The notes beneath the pieces were generated by a model. That model was not told the origin of the DNA, did no database searches, and saw nothing but the letters and a program-made list of their open reading frames with translations. Below are positions 44,293 to 52,823 of a stretch of DNA of 64,000 bases, piece by piece (within the stretch, counting starts at the first letter, position 1; every line of letters begins with the position of its first letter). The translations under genes and the position numbers were made by a program. This DNA comes from Streptomyces sp. NBC_01314. GTDB lineage: Bacteria; Actinomycetota; Actinomycetes; Streptomycetales; Streptomycetaceae. The stretch is from the NCBI RefSeq assembly GCF_041435215.1, contig NZ_CP108394.1:9858001-9922000 (forward strand), written 5' to 3'.

Positions 44293-45872
44293 GCGAGCCA
44301 CACCTTGTCGAACCGCGCCCAGTCCAGCGTGTTGGCGGGGGCCTTGGTCTCAACTCCCTTCACTGTCTTGCCCGTTCCGATGATCCAGTCCGCGAACCCC
44401 CAGATCAGGAAGCCGCCCTCGGCGTACAGTCGGCGCTGCATCCGCTCGTAGACGGCGGTCCGCTCCGTCTTGTCCCGCGTGGACTGCGCCTGCTGGTACA
44501 GCGCGTCGAAGTCCTTGTGCCGCCACTTGGTGGCGTTGGTCGTGGAGTCGGTGAGCAGCCGCTGCGAGATGTGTGCCTCGATGGGCATGGCGCCGGAGCG
44601 GTAGCAGGCGAGGGTGCCGGAGTCGAGGATGTCGCTCCAGTACGAGTCCTTGCTGCCCATCTTCACGTCGATCGTGACGCCCGCCTTCGCGGCCTGGTCG
44701 CGGAAGATGCCGGCCGCCTCGGTGAACCCGGCGGCCACGGCCGAGGTGTCCAGGCCGACCTTCAGCTTCTCGGCACCGGCCTGCTTCAGCAGCGCGCGGG
44801 CGCGGTCGAGGTCCTGTTCGCGCTGCGGGAGGTCGGCGGCGTAGTACTCGTAGCCCTTGCCGAAGAGGTCGTTGCCGACCACGCCCGCCCCCGACAGAGC
44901 GCCGTCGACGAGTTCCTGCCGGTCGGCGATCAGGAAGAACGCCTCCCGTACCCGCTTGTCGTCGAAGGGCGCCCGGTCGGTCTTCATGCAGAACGCCTGC
45001 ATGGCGCTGTTGCGCAGCCGGACGATCTCGATCTGCCCCTTGCCCTCATGGGCGCGGGCGGTGGTGGGATTCAGCTCATGGGCGTACTCGACCTGGCCGC
45101 CGAGGAGCGCGTTGACGCGGGCCGACTCCTCGTTGGCGACGACGAACTCGAGTTCGTCGAGGTGCGGGGCACCCTCCCAGTAGGTGTCGTAGCGGCGGAA
45201 GACGGCCGAGCGGCCGGGGGCGAAGGACACGAACCGGAAGGGGCCGGAGCCGATCGGCTTCTTGTCGAAGTCCGTGTCTGCGGTGTCCTCGGGAACGATG
45301 TACGCGCCGAACGCGGCCAGCACATTGGGGAATTCGGCGGTCGGCCGCTTCAGCACGAACTCGATGCTCCGCGCACCGGTGGCGCGGCTCGCGTCGAGGT
45401 CGATGGGCTCCAGGGACGCCTTCGCGCGGAACGCCTTCTCCGGGTCGGCGATACGGCGGTAGCTGTACAGCACGTCCTTCGCGGTGACCGGGCTGCCGTC
45501 GTGGAAGGTGGCCTCGCGCAGGCTGACCTGCCAGCGGTCCAGGGCCTTGTTCGCCTCCCAGTTCGTGGCGAGGCGCGGCTGCGCGGACAGATCGGCCCCG
45601 TAGTCGGCGAGCTTGTCGAACAGCGCCTTGGCTCTGGCGACGTCGGCGAACAGGCTCGCCAGGTGCGGGTCGAGGGTCTCACTGGCGCCGCCGCCCGCGA
45701 ACGCGGCTCGCAGCCGCCCGCCGCGCTTCGGCTCGCCGTCACCGGTGCTCGCCTCGCCGTCCGTGCCGCCGCTCTCGCCGCACCCCGTCAGGGCGAGCCC
45801 GCCGAGTGTGACGGCACCCGTGGCGGCGAGGAAGCCGCGTCGGCGCAGACCGGGGAAGAGTTCTTCGTGCAT
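44289..45872 (-). CDS. Opp/nickel-type substrate-binding lipoprotein (SBP_bac_5)
   Basis: A 527-residue exported protein. Its signal RRRGFLAATGAVTLGGLALT followed by GC is a twin-arginine-like lipoprotein signal with the cysteine near residue 31. Family-5 features: LDPHLASLFADVARAKALFD, ATFHDGSPVTAKDVLYSYRR and PIGSGPFRFVSF. It binds oligopeptides, nickel or metal chelates; local context favours a metallophore complex. AAGGAA precedes the ATG. The gap to the methyltransferase (45873-45928) has GGTGA repeats and no clear promoter, so it appears to be in the same operon. Confidence 0.92.
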   Translation of the reverse strand: MHEELFPGLRRRGFLAATGAVTLGGLALTGCGESGGTDGEASTGDGEPKRGGRLRAAFAGGGASETLDPHLASLFADVARAKALFDKLADYGADLSAQPRLATNWEANKALDRWQVSLREATFHDGSPVTAKDVLYSYRRIADPEKAFRAKASLEPIDLDASRATGARSIEFVLKRPTAEFPNVLAAFGAYIVPEDTADTDFDKKPIGSGPFRFVSFAPGRSAVFRRYDTYWEGAPHLDELEFVVANEESARVNALLGGQVEYAHELNPTTARAHEGKGQIEIVRLRNSAMQAFCMKTDRAPFDDKRVREAFFLIADRQELVDGALSGAGVVGNDLFGKGYEYYAADLPQREQDLDRARALLKQAGAEKLKVGLDTSAVAAGFTEAAGIFRDQAAKAGVTIDVKMGSKDSYWSDILDSGTLACYRSGAMPIEAHISQRLLTDSTTNATKWRHKDFDALYQQAQSTRDKTERTAVYERMQRRLYAEGGFLIWGFADWIIGTGKTVKGVETKAPANTLDWARFDKVWLA

Positions 45873-45928
45873 GAGGGTTCCTTGGGTGAGGTGAGGTGAG
45901 GTGAGGGCTGGGTGGCGTGGGCGGGAGG

Positions 45929-46723
45929 TCAGTGGGCGCTCATGCCGAGGCGGGCGACGACGTGCAGCCGGTCCGCGTCCGCCGTACGGCCCGGCAACTG
46001 CCCGTCCTGCCAGGGCGGTTCGGTGCGAGGGCCCGGCCCGTCGTGCAGTTCGAGCACCTCGAAGCCGTGCGCGGCCAGTACGTGACGCAGCTCCTGCGGG
46101 AACAACAGCCGCCAGGCGGACCGCTGTTCGACAGGTGGCGTGCCGTCGTCCGAGGTCCAGACACGGATACGGCGCAGCAGTCGGGCGGCGCGGTCCACGG
46201 TGAGGGTGGTCGTGGACCGGTAGGCGGTGCCCCGCCAGGTGAAGGTGTTGACGGCCGGGGTGCCGAGGAGGTCGGGACGGCCGAGGAAGTGGGCGCCGTT
46301 GCGCATCTCCGCGACCAGCAGCCCCCCGGGTCCGAGCGCCTGGCGGCAGGAGGAGAGGAAGCCGTCGAGCTGGGTGTCGGTGTGGCAGTAGAGGAGCGAG
46401 CTGTCCAGGCAGACGACCGCGTCGAAGGCCGCCCGGCCCAGGTCGAAGCCGTGCAGATCGGCCCGCACGTACACCGGGCCGGGATGCCGCTCGCGGGCAT
46501 GGGCGAGCATCGCCTCGGAGAGGTCGGCGCCGGTCACCGTACGGCCGCCGCCGTGCAGGTGGGCGGCGTCGCGCCCGGTGCCGCAGCCCATGTCAAGGAC
46601 CCGAGGCCCGGCCCTGTGGCGCCGCAGGCAGTCCTCGGCCCAACGCCCGGCCAGCCGCCCCGGATCGGGGAAACGGGCCTCGTACAGCTCGGGGTTGTCG
46701 GTGAGGAGGTTGCCGTTCGTCAT
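45929..46723 (-). CDS. Class I SAM-dependent methyltransferase
   Basis: A 264-residue enzyme: VLDMGCGTGRDAAHLHGGG (SAM loop), VTGADLSEAMLAHARERHPG, AAFDAVVCLDSSLLYCHT and LGPGGLLVAEMRNG. The substrate is small or unknown; in this locus it could methylate the metallophore or its precursor. The ATG overlaps the MFS stop by 4 nt. Confidence 0.9.
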   Translation of the reverse strand: MTNGNLLTDNPELYEARFPDPGRLAGRWAEDCLRRHRAGPRVLDMGCGTGRDAAHLHGGGRTVTGADLSEAMLAHARERHPGPVYVRADLHGFDLGRAAFDAVVCLDSSLLYCHTDTQLDGFLSSCRQALGPGGLLVAEMRNGAHFLGRPDLLGTPAVNTFTWRGTAYRSTTTLTVDRAARLLRRIRVWTSDDGTPPVEQRSAWRLLFPQELRHVLAAHGFEVLELHDGPGPRTEPPWQDGQLPGRTADADRLHVVARLGMSAH

Positions 46724-47982
46724 GCGCTGCTCTTCTCGGCGGCTGCGGTGGGGACGACGGCCGCGGGGTCCGCGGGCAGCGCCCCCAGCCGGTGCAGCCG
46801 ACCGACACCGGCCGCCGAGAGCAGCCCGAACAGGGCGCAGCACACCCAGGGCAGCCAGGCATGGCCGTTCCGCTCCCCGGCGTCCATGGCCCACCCCACG
46901 AAGGTGTTGCCGACGGCCGCGGCGATGCCCGAGACGACGTAGAAGATCCCGAAGTACGTGCCGGTCAGCTCCGGGCGCCCGAAGCGTGGGATCAGCTCCA
47001 TCACGAACGGCGAGGCGACCATGAGGCCGAGGTACAGGAGCAGCGCGCCGAGCAGGACGGGTACGGCGGCGAACCACCCGGAGGCACCGAGGCCCGCCCC
47101 CACGGCCGGCGGCAGGAACGCCAAACCTGTCACGGCGAGTCCCACACCGATCCAACGGCCCCTGCCGCCACGCGGCTTGAGCGCCTTGGTGATGCGCAGC
47201 TGGAGCGCGAGGTTGGCGAGCGTTCCGACGAGGAAGACGAGACCGGCCGCGCCGTCCCAGCCGGTGGCCTCCCGTGCCCCGGCGGGCAGCAGCAGGTACA
47301 GCTGGTTCTCCAGGGTGAACATGCCGACCATGGCGAGCGCGAACGCCAGGAAGGCCCGGTTGCCGAGAACCTCCTGCCAGTCCCCGAGGACACCGCCGCC
47401 GCTCGGCGCGACCTTCCGCGCGGGCAGGACGAGCGCCTGCGCGACGGTGAGGACCGCGAAGATCGCGGCGGCGGTCAGCGCGGACGTACGGAAGTCCACG
47501 AGCAGCAGCACGCTGCCCAGCAGCGGCCCGACCAGGGCTCCCGTGGTCGCGAAGACGTTGAACAGCGCGAACGCCTCCGCCTTGCGCTCCCCGGCCTCCT
47601 GCGACAGATACGCCCGCACCGCCGGATTGAACAGCGCCCCGGCGAGCCCGCTGAGCACCGACGCGGCCAGCAGCACCGGCAGCCCGTCGCCGAGCGCGAA
47701 CAGCCCGAAACCGACGGTCCGCAGCGCACAACCGGCGATGATCACGCCCCGCGCGCCGAGCCGGTCCGAGGCGGAGCCGCCGATGATGAACAGGCCCTGC
47801 TGGCTGAGGTTCCGCACGCCCAGGACGATGCCGACGACGGCCGCCGACATGCCCAGGTTCTCGGTGAGGTGGGTGGCGAGGTAGGGGATCAGGAGATAGA
47901 AGCCGATGTTGACGCCGAGCTGGTTGACCAGGAGGAGACGGACGGCGAAGGGGAAGCGGCGGATCTCATGCCACGTCTGCAC
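46720..47982 (-). CDS. MFS exporter (DHA1-like)
   Basis: A 420-residue, 12-helix permease: LVNQLGVNIGFYLLIPYLAT at helix 1, GSASDRLGARGVI in the signature loop, LSGLAGALFNPAVRAYLSQE in helix 4-5. Members of this type export small peptides and siderophores. The GTG start (47982) lies 17 nt inside the epimerase gene and GGGAGAG precedes it. I infer that it exports the product of this locus. Confidence 0.9.
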   Translation of the reverse strand: MQTWHEIRRFPFAVRLLLVNQLGVNIGFYLLIPYLATHLTENLGMSAAVVGIVLGVRNLSQQGLFIIGGSASDRLGARGVIIAGCALRTVGFGLFALGDGLPVLLAASVLSGLAGALFNPAVRAYLSQEAGERKAEAFALFNVFATTGALVGPLLGSVLLLVDFRTSALTAAAIFAVLTVAQALVLPARKVAPSGGGVLGDWQEVLGNRAFLAFALAMVGMFTLENQLYLLLPAGAREATGWDGAAGLVFLVGTLANLALQLRITKALKPRGGRGRWIGVGLAVTGLAFLPPAVGAGLGASGWFAAVPVLLGALLLYLGLMVASPFVMELIPRFGRPELTGTYFGIFYVVSGIAAAVGNTFVGWAMDAGERNGHAWLPWVCCALFGLLSAAGVGRLHRLGALPADPAAVVPTAAAEKSSA

Positions 47983-49111
47983 GGCGTATCTCTCCCGTTC
48001 CTTCGGCTCCTTCGGCTCCTTCGGCTCCTTCGGCTCCTTCGGTCGTGCGGCGCCGAACTCCCAGCCCCGGCAGTTCGGTTGTGCGTACGAACCCGTCGGC
48101 GCCGCCGATCCCGGTCCACGGGTCGTCGGCGAGCAGGAGATGCCCGTCGAGGTCCACCCAGCGGGCCCGGTCCGCGAGGTGGACGGCGGGGGCGAGACCG
48201 AGGCTGCTGGCGGTGAGGCAGCCCAGCATCAGCTCGGTGCCGCTGCCCTCGATCGCTTCGGCGATCCGCAGTGCCGCATGGACGCCGCCGCACTTGGCGA
48301 GCTTGACGTTGACTCCGTGCACCCGTCCCGCCAACCGCCGCACGTCCTCCAGTCCCACGGCGTCCTCGTCGGCGATGAGGGGCAACGGCGAGCGCGCGGC
48401 GAGGGCCGCCAGGGCGTCCGGATCGCCGGGTGCGAGTGGTTGCTCGACGGCCTCCACCCCGAGTTCCGCGAATCGCGGCAGCAGGGCCTCGGCCTGCGCC
48501 GGCGTCCAGGCGCCGTTGGGATCCAGGAGGAGCCGGACCCGGGGCGCGGCGTCCCGGATGACCCGTACGCGCTCGACGTCCTCCTCCGGGTCCGGGGCCC
48601 CGGCCTTCACCTTGACGACCTCGAAGCCGCTCGCGGCGAGCCGGCGCGCCTCGGCCCCGGCACGCATCGGCGAGACGATGCCGATGGTCCGGGCGGTCGC
48701 GGCCACCGGCGCGGCCGACGCGCCGAGAAGCCGGTGCACGGGCCTGCCCGCCCGCTTCCCGACGAGGTCGAGGAGCGCGGCCTCGGCGGCGGCGGTGACG
48801 GCCGGGGGGAGGGCGGACCTCCGGCCGATGGCCGCGGGGGAGCCAGAGGCGGCCGACTCGCCTCGCAGCGCCTCCAAGGCGCTCTCCGGATCGCGGAAGC
48901 GTACGAGGGCCGCGGCGACATCGGCGAACAGGCGTTCCAGGGTGCCGGCGTCGAGGCCGTAGTAGACGCTGGTGACGGCCTCGCCGTGGCCGCGCACCCC
49001 GTCGTCGTCCTCGACGGTCAGCCACACCGCGTCACGCGCGGCCATGGTGGAGCGGGAGATGCGCAACGGCTCGGCGAGTTCGAGGCGTACGGTGCGCTGG
49101 GTGACCTTCAC
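47966..49111 (-). CDS. Dipeptide epimerase (enolase superfamily, L-Ala-D/L-Glu epimerase type)
   Basis: A 381-residue TIM-barrel enzyme. The KxK motif is Lys167/Lys169 in FEVVKVKAG; metal ligands are Asp197 (LLLDPNGAW), Glu223 (AVEQPL) and Asp248 (IADEDA); the second base is Lys270 (NVKLAKCGG). It epimerises a dipeptide alpha-carbon in known members. The C-terminus has four EGA repeats from a 9-bp tandem repeat near 48000-48040. GTG 49111 has GGAGG 6 nt upstream; ATG 49132 has none. Its link to the metallophore-like genes is by operon position. Confidence 0.92.
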   Translation of the reverse strand: MKVTQRTVRLELAEPLRISRSTMAARDAVWLTVEDDDGVRGHGEAVTSVYYGLDAGTLERLFADVAAALVRFRDPESALEALRGESAASGSPAAIGRRSALPPAVTAAAEAALLDLVGKRAGRPVHRLLGASAAPVAATARTIGIVSPMRAGAEARRLAASGFEVVKVKAGAPDPEEDVERVRVIRDAAPRVRLLLDPNGAWTPAQAEALLPRFAELGVEAVEQPLAPGDPDALAALAARSPLPLIADEDAVGLEDVRRLAGRVHGVNVKLAKCGGVHAALRIAEAIEGSGTELMLGCLTASSLGLAPAVHLADRARWVDLDGHLLLADDPWTGIGGADGFVRTTELPGLGVRRRTTEGAEGAEGAEGAEGTGEIRRADVA

Positions 49112-49127
49112 CGGGTTCCTCCGAGGA

Positions 49128-49430
49128 TGCATCGGCCTTCAGGCCTGGGAGGAATCGGACTCCTCCGGAGCAGGGCCGGAAGCGGGATTTCGCCTCCAGG
49201 GCGAAACACCGTCCACCTGATCGGGTAAGCTGCACGCCGTGCGTTGCGAGAGCCAAGCGCGTACACCGTGCTGATCGAGAGCCAAGACAGCACATGCACC
49301 TCCAAGCTTTGCCGTATCAAACCGGGCTGGTTTCAACCCGGCTGGTGTTGATCGTGGAAGACCTGTTGGGTCGCTGACCCGCAGGCAGCGTGAGCCAGGA
49401 ATCCCCCTGCTTCAGCTGGGGGAGGATTCA
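49128..49430. mobile_element. IS200/IS605-like palindromic remnant
   Basis: At 49399-49430 AATCCCCC and GGGGGAGGATTC flank a GC-TTCA-GC loop, the form typical of the right end of IS200/IS605-family elements behind tnpB. A weaker GGCCTTCAGGCC-TGGGAGGA hairpin lies at about 49133-49155. The roughly 240 bp between hold no intact transposase and no other gene; one plus-strand frame ends REPGIPLLQLG, which may be a tnpB tail. It interrupts the minus-strand locus and the PLP-enzyme stop codon lies inside its end. Confidence 0.45.
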
Positions 49431-50516
49431 AAGTGTCTCTTCCGGATGGGGAGCCTTGAGCGGGTCGCGGACCCTGCCGCACCGGACCCAGCCGACGGCC
49501 TCGGCCGCGCCGGGATGGGGGATCTCGACGGGCCGGACGGCGGCGGAGGCGGGGTCGATGCCGTGGGCGGTGGCGAAGTCGTCGTCGTAGACGCTGCCGA
49601 GGTAGCGGTGCGGGCCGTCCGGGAAGACGGTGGCGACGACGGCGCCCGGGTGGACGCGGGCCGCCCAGGCGGCGACGACCGCGACCGCGCCGGTGCTCCA
49701 GCCGCCGCTGACGAAGCTGCCCCGCGCCAGGCGGCGACAGCTGTCGACGGCCTCCGCCGGGCCCACCCAGTGCACCTCGTCGAAGGCGTCGTAGGCCACG
49801 TTGCGCGGGTGGATGCTGCTGCCCAGGCCGCGCATCAGCCTCGGCCGGGCGGGCTGGCCGAAGATCGTCGAGCCGGTGGAGTCGACGCCGATGAGGCGCA
49901 GTGCGGGCCAGTGCCGCCGCAGCGGGCCGATGATGCCCGCACTGTGGCCGCCGGTCCCGACGCTGCACACCAGGATGTCCAAATGGTCCAGCTGAACGGC
50001 GAGTTCGGCGGCGAGCGAGGCGTAACCGGCCGTGTTGTCGGGGTTGTTGTACTGGTCGGGCCAGTACGCCCCCGGCAGTACGGCGAGCAGCTCCCGCAGC
50101 CGCGCCAGGCGGGCCGCCTGCCAGCCGCCCATGGCTGCCGGGCGGTCCACCAGTTCCAGCCGCACACCGTGGGAGCGCAGCAACTGCCGCATGGACGGCT
50201 CCAGTTCACTGTCGCCGACCAGCACGACGGGATGGCCCAGTGCCTGCCCCGCGAAGGCCAGCCCGATGCCCAGGGTGCCGGACGTCGACTCCACCACGGG
50301 TGCGCCGGGCAGCAGCTCACCGCGTTCCCGGGCGCCCAGCAACATGGACACGGCGGCCCGTGCCTTCATACCGCCCGCGGCGAGCCCTTCCAGTTTGGCC
50401 CAGAACCCCGGCTGGGGACCGGGGAGATCGGCGGTGATGCGCGCCAGCGGCGTCCGCCCGACGAGGGACAGCAACTCCGGGCGGGCGACCGCACGGAGGA
50501 CGGTCGACGATGTCAC
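49428..50516 (-). CDS. PLP-dependent cysteine-synthase-like enzyme
   Basis: A 362-residue fold-type II PLP enzyme. Lys51 in AAGGMKARAAVS is the Schiff-base lysine, VVESTSGTLGIGLAFAG the phosphate/substrate loop and VCSVGTGGHSAGI the glycine loop. Relatives join an activated serine to a nucleophile, for example SbnA in siderophore synthesis with glutamate. No serine acetyltransferase is nearby. The GTG start overlaps the upstream stop by 4 nt. The last residues (HPEETL) run into the IS-like end, so the native C-terminus may be altered. Confidence 0.88.
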   Translation of the reverse strand: MTSSTVLRAVARPELLSLVGRTPLARITADLPGPQPGFWAKLEGLAAGGMKARAAVSMLLGARERGELLPGAPVVESTSGTLGIGLAFAGQALGHPVVLVGDSELEPSMRQLLRSHGVRLELVDRPAAMGGWQAARLARLRELLAVLPGAYWPDQYNNPDNTAGYASLAAELAVQLDHLDILVCSVGTGGHSAGIIGPLRRHWPALRLIGVDSTGSTIFGQPARPRLMRGLGSSIHPRNVAYDAFDEVHWVGPAEAVDSCRRLARGSFVSGGWSTGAVAVVAAWAARVHPGAVVATVFPDGPHRYLGSVYDDDFATAHGIDPASAAVRPVEIPHPGAAEAVGWVRCGRVRDPLKAPHPEETL

Positions 50517-51391
50517 CGGCCGTCTCCCGCTTCCGGACGGGAGCCCGGGCCGGCGTCCGTTCCGTCCAGGCGGTAGCGGTGCAGCGTGCCCGGCCCCGCG
50601 TCCAGCCAGAAGAAGGGGTACGGCTCCGCGCAGACCGCGCTCACCCCGTGACCGAGGAACCTGGGCAGTACCGCACTGCCCGTCTGCGCGAACATCACCA
50701 GCTGCTTGCCGTACGACAGCGCGTGCCGCCGCAACGGTTCGAAGCTGCCGTTGCCCAACGTCATTCCGGAGACCAGCAGCGCGTCACAGCGGTCGGCCGC
50801 CCCGAGCGCATCGGTGACGACCTCCTCACCCCACTCGGTGACCCCGCCCTTGAGATCGCACGGCACAGAGCGGAGGCCTCGTGAACGCAGCGCCTCCAGC
50901 AGGGAGTTGACGACTCCGACCACAAGCACCGTGGCACCTGCGGGCAGATCGAGCAGTTCGACGACGGCCCGCGCCCGCGCCCGCGACTTCTCCAGCGACG
51001 TACCGGCCGGCAGGGGGAAGGGCCGTGCCCCGTTCTCCGTGGTGTGCGGGCCGACATGCATCAGATAGGCGTCCAGCGCGGCCACCCGCACCGGGAGGAG
51101 CGGATGCGCCAGGAGCCGGGCGGCGTCGGCGCCGGCACAGTCGTCGATCGCCGCGTCCGGCAGCGCACCGGGTTCGACCGCGCAGGATCCCACGGCACCG
51201 GCGAGACGCAGACTGAGCACCTCGTTCCGATAGCCGGTGCCCCGCCCGTCGTGCCGCACCGCCTGTCGCGTCACGAACGCCACAGCGACACGCAATGTCT
51301 GTGGATCCGGGCCGAGTTCGCCTGTGAGGGCACGCTCCAGCAGTTCCTCGAACGTGGCGGCCGTGTCGGCCACCGGCGCGACGGCGGTCAC
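50513..51391 (-). CDS. Rossmann-like DUF4213/DUF364 protein (putative heavy-metal chelation family)
   Basis: A 292-residue protein. The N-terminal half (TFEELLERALTGELGP to AVGSCAVEPGALPD) resembles DUF4213 and the C-terminal half (ATVLVVGVVNSLLEALRSRG, DALLVSGMTLGNGSFEPLRR) the DUF364 Rossmann-like domain, which Pfam labels putative heavy-metal chelation. No reaction is established. It sits between the ATP-grasp and PLP enzymes with 4-nt overlaps on both sides, arguing that the three act in one pathway. Confidence 0.8.
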   Translation of the reverse strand: MTAVAPVADTAATFEELLERALTGELGPDPQTLRVAVAFVTRQAVRHDGRGTGYRNEVLSLRLAGAVGSCAVEPGALPDAAIDDCAGADAARLLAHPLLPVRVAALDAYLMHVGPHTTENGARPFPLPAGTSLEKSRARARAVVELLDLPAGATVLVVGVVNSLLEALRSRGLRSVPCDLKGGVTEWGEEVVTDALGAADRCDALLVSGMTLGNGSFEPLRRHALSYGKQLVMFAQTGSAVLPRFLGHGVSAVCAEPYPFFWLDAGPGTLHRYRLDGTDAGPGSRPEAGDGR

Positions 51392-52644
51392 CGGATCACC
51401 AGCCCGGCGCGCAACTCGCCCAGCAGCGCCTCGACCTGCCCGCGCGCGCCCGGCCCGGCCGGGTCGCCCACCATGACATGGCCGAGATACTCGTTGTTGC
51501 TGCCGGCCGACCTGACCTGCCGGCCCGGCTCGGCGAGCTGCACCTCCAACACGCCCGCCAGGTCGGCGATCCGACCGCCGTCCAGTGCTTCGAGCGTGCC
51601 CGACGTCTCCGGTACGAGGAAGCCGACGGCTGCGCTGCGCAGCCCCGTCTCCCGGCGCCGCAGATCGGGCTCGCGGCCGAGGGCGACCTCCACGGCGGCC
51701 GCGGCGAGGTCGATGCCGGTGACATGCCGGACCAGTTCGGTGATGCGGTTCCCGGCGGGCCGGGGGTTGACCTCGACCACGCGTGGACCGGCGGGGGTCA
51801 GCTTGATCTCGGTGTGGGCGACGACGCCGTCGGTCAGCCCGAGCGCCTTGAGGGCGCCCAGCGCGGTCTGCTCGGCGGCGTCGGTGTCGGCGCCGGTCAG
51901 GGCGGCGGGGAACATGTGCCCGGTCTCGATGAACGCGGGCGCCCCGCCGATGCTCTTGTCCGTCACGCCCACGACGTGCACGGCTCCCGCGTACGACACG
52001 GTCTCGACGCTCACCTCGGGCCCGGTCAGCAGCTCTTCGAGGAGGACGGCGGGCACCCGTCGCTGCCCGCGCGCGTTCAGCGGGAAGTCGGCCAACGACC
52101 GTACGGCGGAGGCGAGTTCGACCTCGTTGTCCACGCGCCGTACGTACATGCCCGCGCACAGGTCGACGGGCTTGACGACCAGCGGATAGCCGATCTCCCG
52201 CGCCGCGCGTGCGAGGTCGGCCCACTCCTCGTGGAGGGCGAAACGGGGTCCGGGCACGTCGGCGTCGGCGAGGACGCGGCGGGTGGCGTCCTTGCGGCAG
52301 GCGTTCGCCACGGCCTCCGGGCCAGGCCCGGGGAGTCCGAGGTGGCCGGCGAGCCGGGCCACCGTCGGCAGGTAGTAGTCGCAGGACGAGATCACGCCGT
52401 CGAAGCCGAACACCGAGTGCAGGCGTTCCGCCTCCGGCAGGAGGGTGGCGAGGTCGTTGGTGTCGGCCGTGACCACGTTCCGCGCGCCGAGCAGCGGATG
52501 GGCCGTGCCCTCGGGGGCCGAGCGCAGATAGTGGTGCAGGTCGCGGGTGAGGAACGTGAACTCGTGGCCGCCCTCCCGGATGGCCCGTGGCAGCAGTCTG
52601 CTCATCGATCCGACCCAGCTCTCGACCACCAACAGATGAGCCAC
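51388..52644 (-). CDS. ATP-grasp ligase
   Basis: A 418-residue carboxylate-amine ligase. HLLVVESWVGSMSRLLPRAI begins the first domain; YPLVVKPVDLCAGMYVRRVD is the ATP-binding lysine region; VLLEELLTGPEVSVETVSYA and VEVNPRPAGNRITELVRHVTG carry the Mg-ATP ligands. It would form an amide or peptide bond between an acyl-phosphate and an amine. GTG 52644 has GGGGAG just upstream; ATG 52659 has no ribosome binding site. It is the first gene of the locus, about 90 bp behind the Zur-like box. Confidence 0.9.
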   Translation of the reverse strand: MAHLLVVESWVGSMSRLLPRAIREGGHEFTFLTRDLHHYLRSAPEGTAHPLLGARNVVTADTNDLATLLPEAERLHSVFGFDGVISSCDYYLPTVARLAGHLGLPGPGPEAVANACRKDATRRVLADADVPGPRFALHEEWADLARAAREIGYPLVVKPVDLCAGMYVRRVDNEVELASAVRSLADFPLNARGQRRVPAVLLEELLTGPEVSVETVSYAGAVHVVGVTDKSIGGAPAFIETGHMFPAALTGADTDAAEQTALGALKALGLTDGVVAHTEIKLTPAGPRVVEVNPRPAGNRITELVRHVTGIDLAAAAVEVALGREPDLRRRETGLRSAAVGFLVPETSGTLEALDGGRIADLAGVLEVQLAEPGRQVRSAGSNNEYLGHVMVGDPAGPGARGQVEALLGELRAGLVIR

Positions 52645-52735
52645 AGCTCCCCTTTTCATGCGGTGCGTACAGGCGTCAGGGCAGCCCGACGACGCCCCGA
52701 CAAAGGGGGCGCCCTGCTTGACATGCTCACCTTAT

Positions 52736-52750
52736 CGATAACCGTTTTCA
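52736..52750 (-). promoter_or_regulatory. Zur-like box heading the metallophore-type locus
   Basis: On the minus strand this is TGAAAACGGTTATCG, a 7-1-7 dyad with 5 of 7 paired positions. Its left arm matches the TGAAAA half of known actinobacterial Zur boxes (TGAAAATNATTTTCA type). It lies about 92 bp before the ATP-grasp start in the only long AT-rich patch of this intergenic region, next to a TGACAA element that could be a -35. Confidence 0.6.
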
Positions 52751-52823
52751 TTGTCATGGGGTGGGGTCGTTGTGGTGCGGGACGACAGGGGTGACGCCGG
52801 TCAGGGTCGAGGCGGGCCGGAGC

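Noticed and set aside
40656..52644. Identification of the locus as a known EDDS or staphylopine cluster
   Set aside because: I see no nicotianamine-synthase-like, opine dehydrogenase or SbnB-like gene, so I do not assign a named product.
52718..52723. TTGACA on the plus strand as a -35 box
   Set aside because: No plus-strand gene begins downstream and no -10 element appears at suitable spacing.
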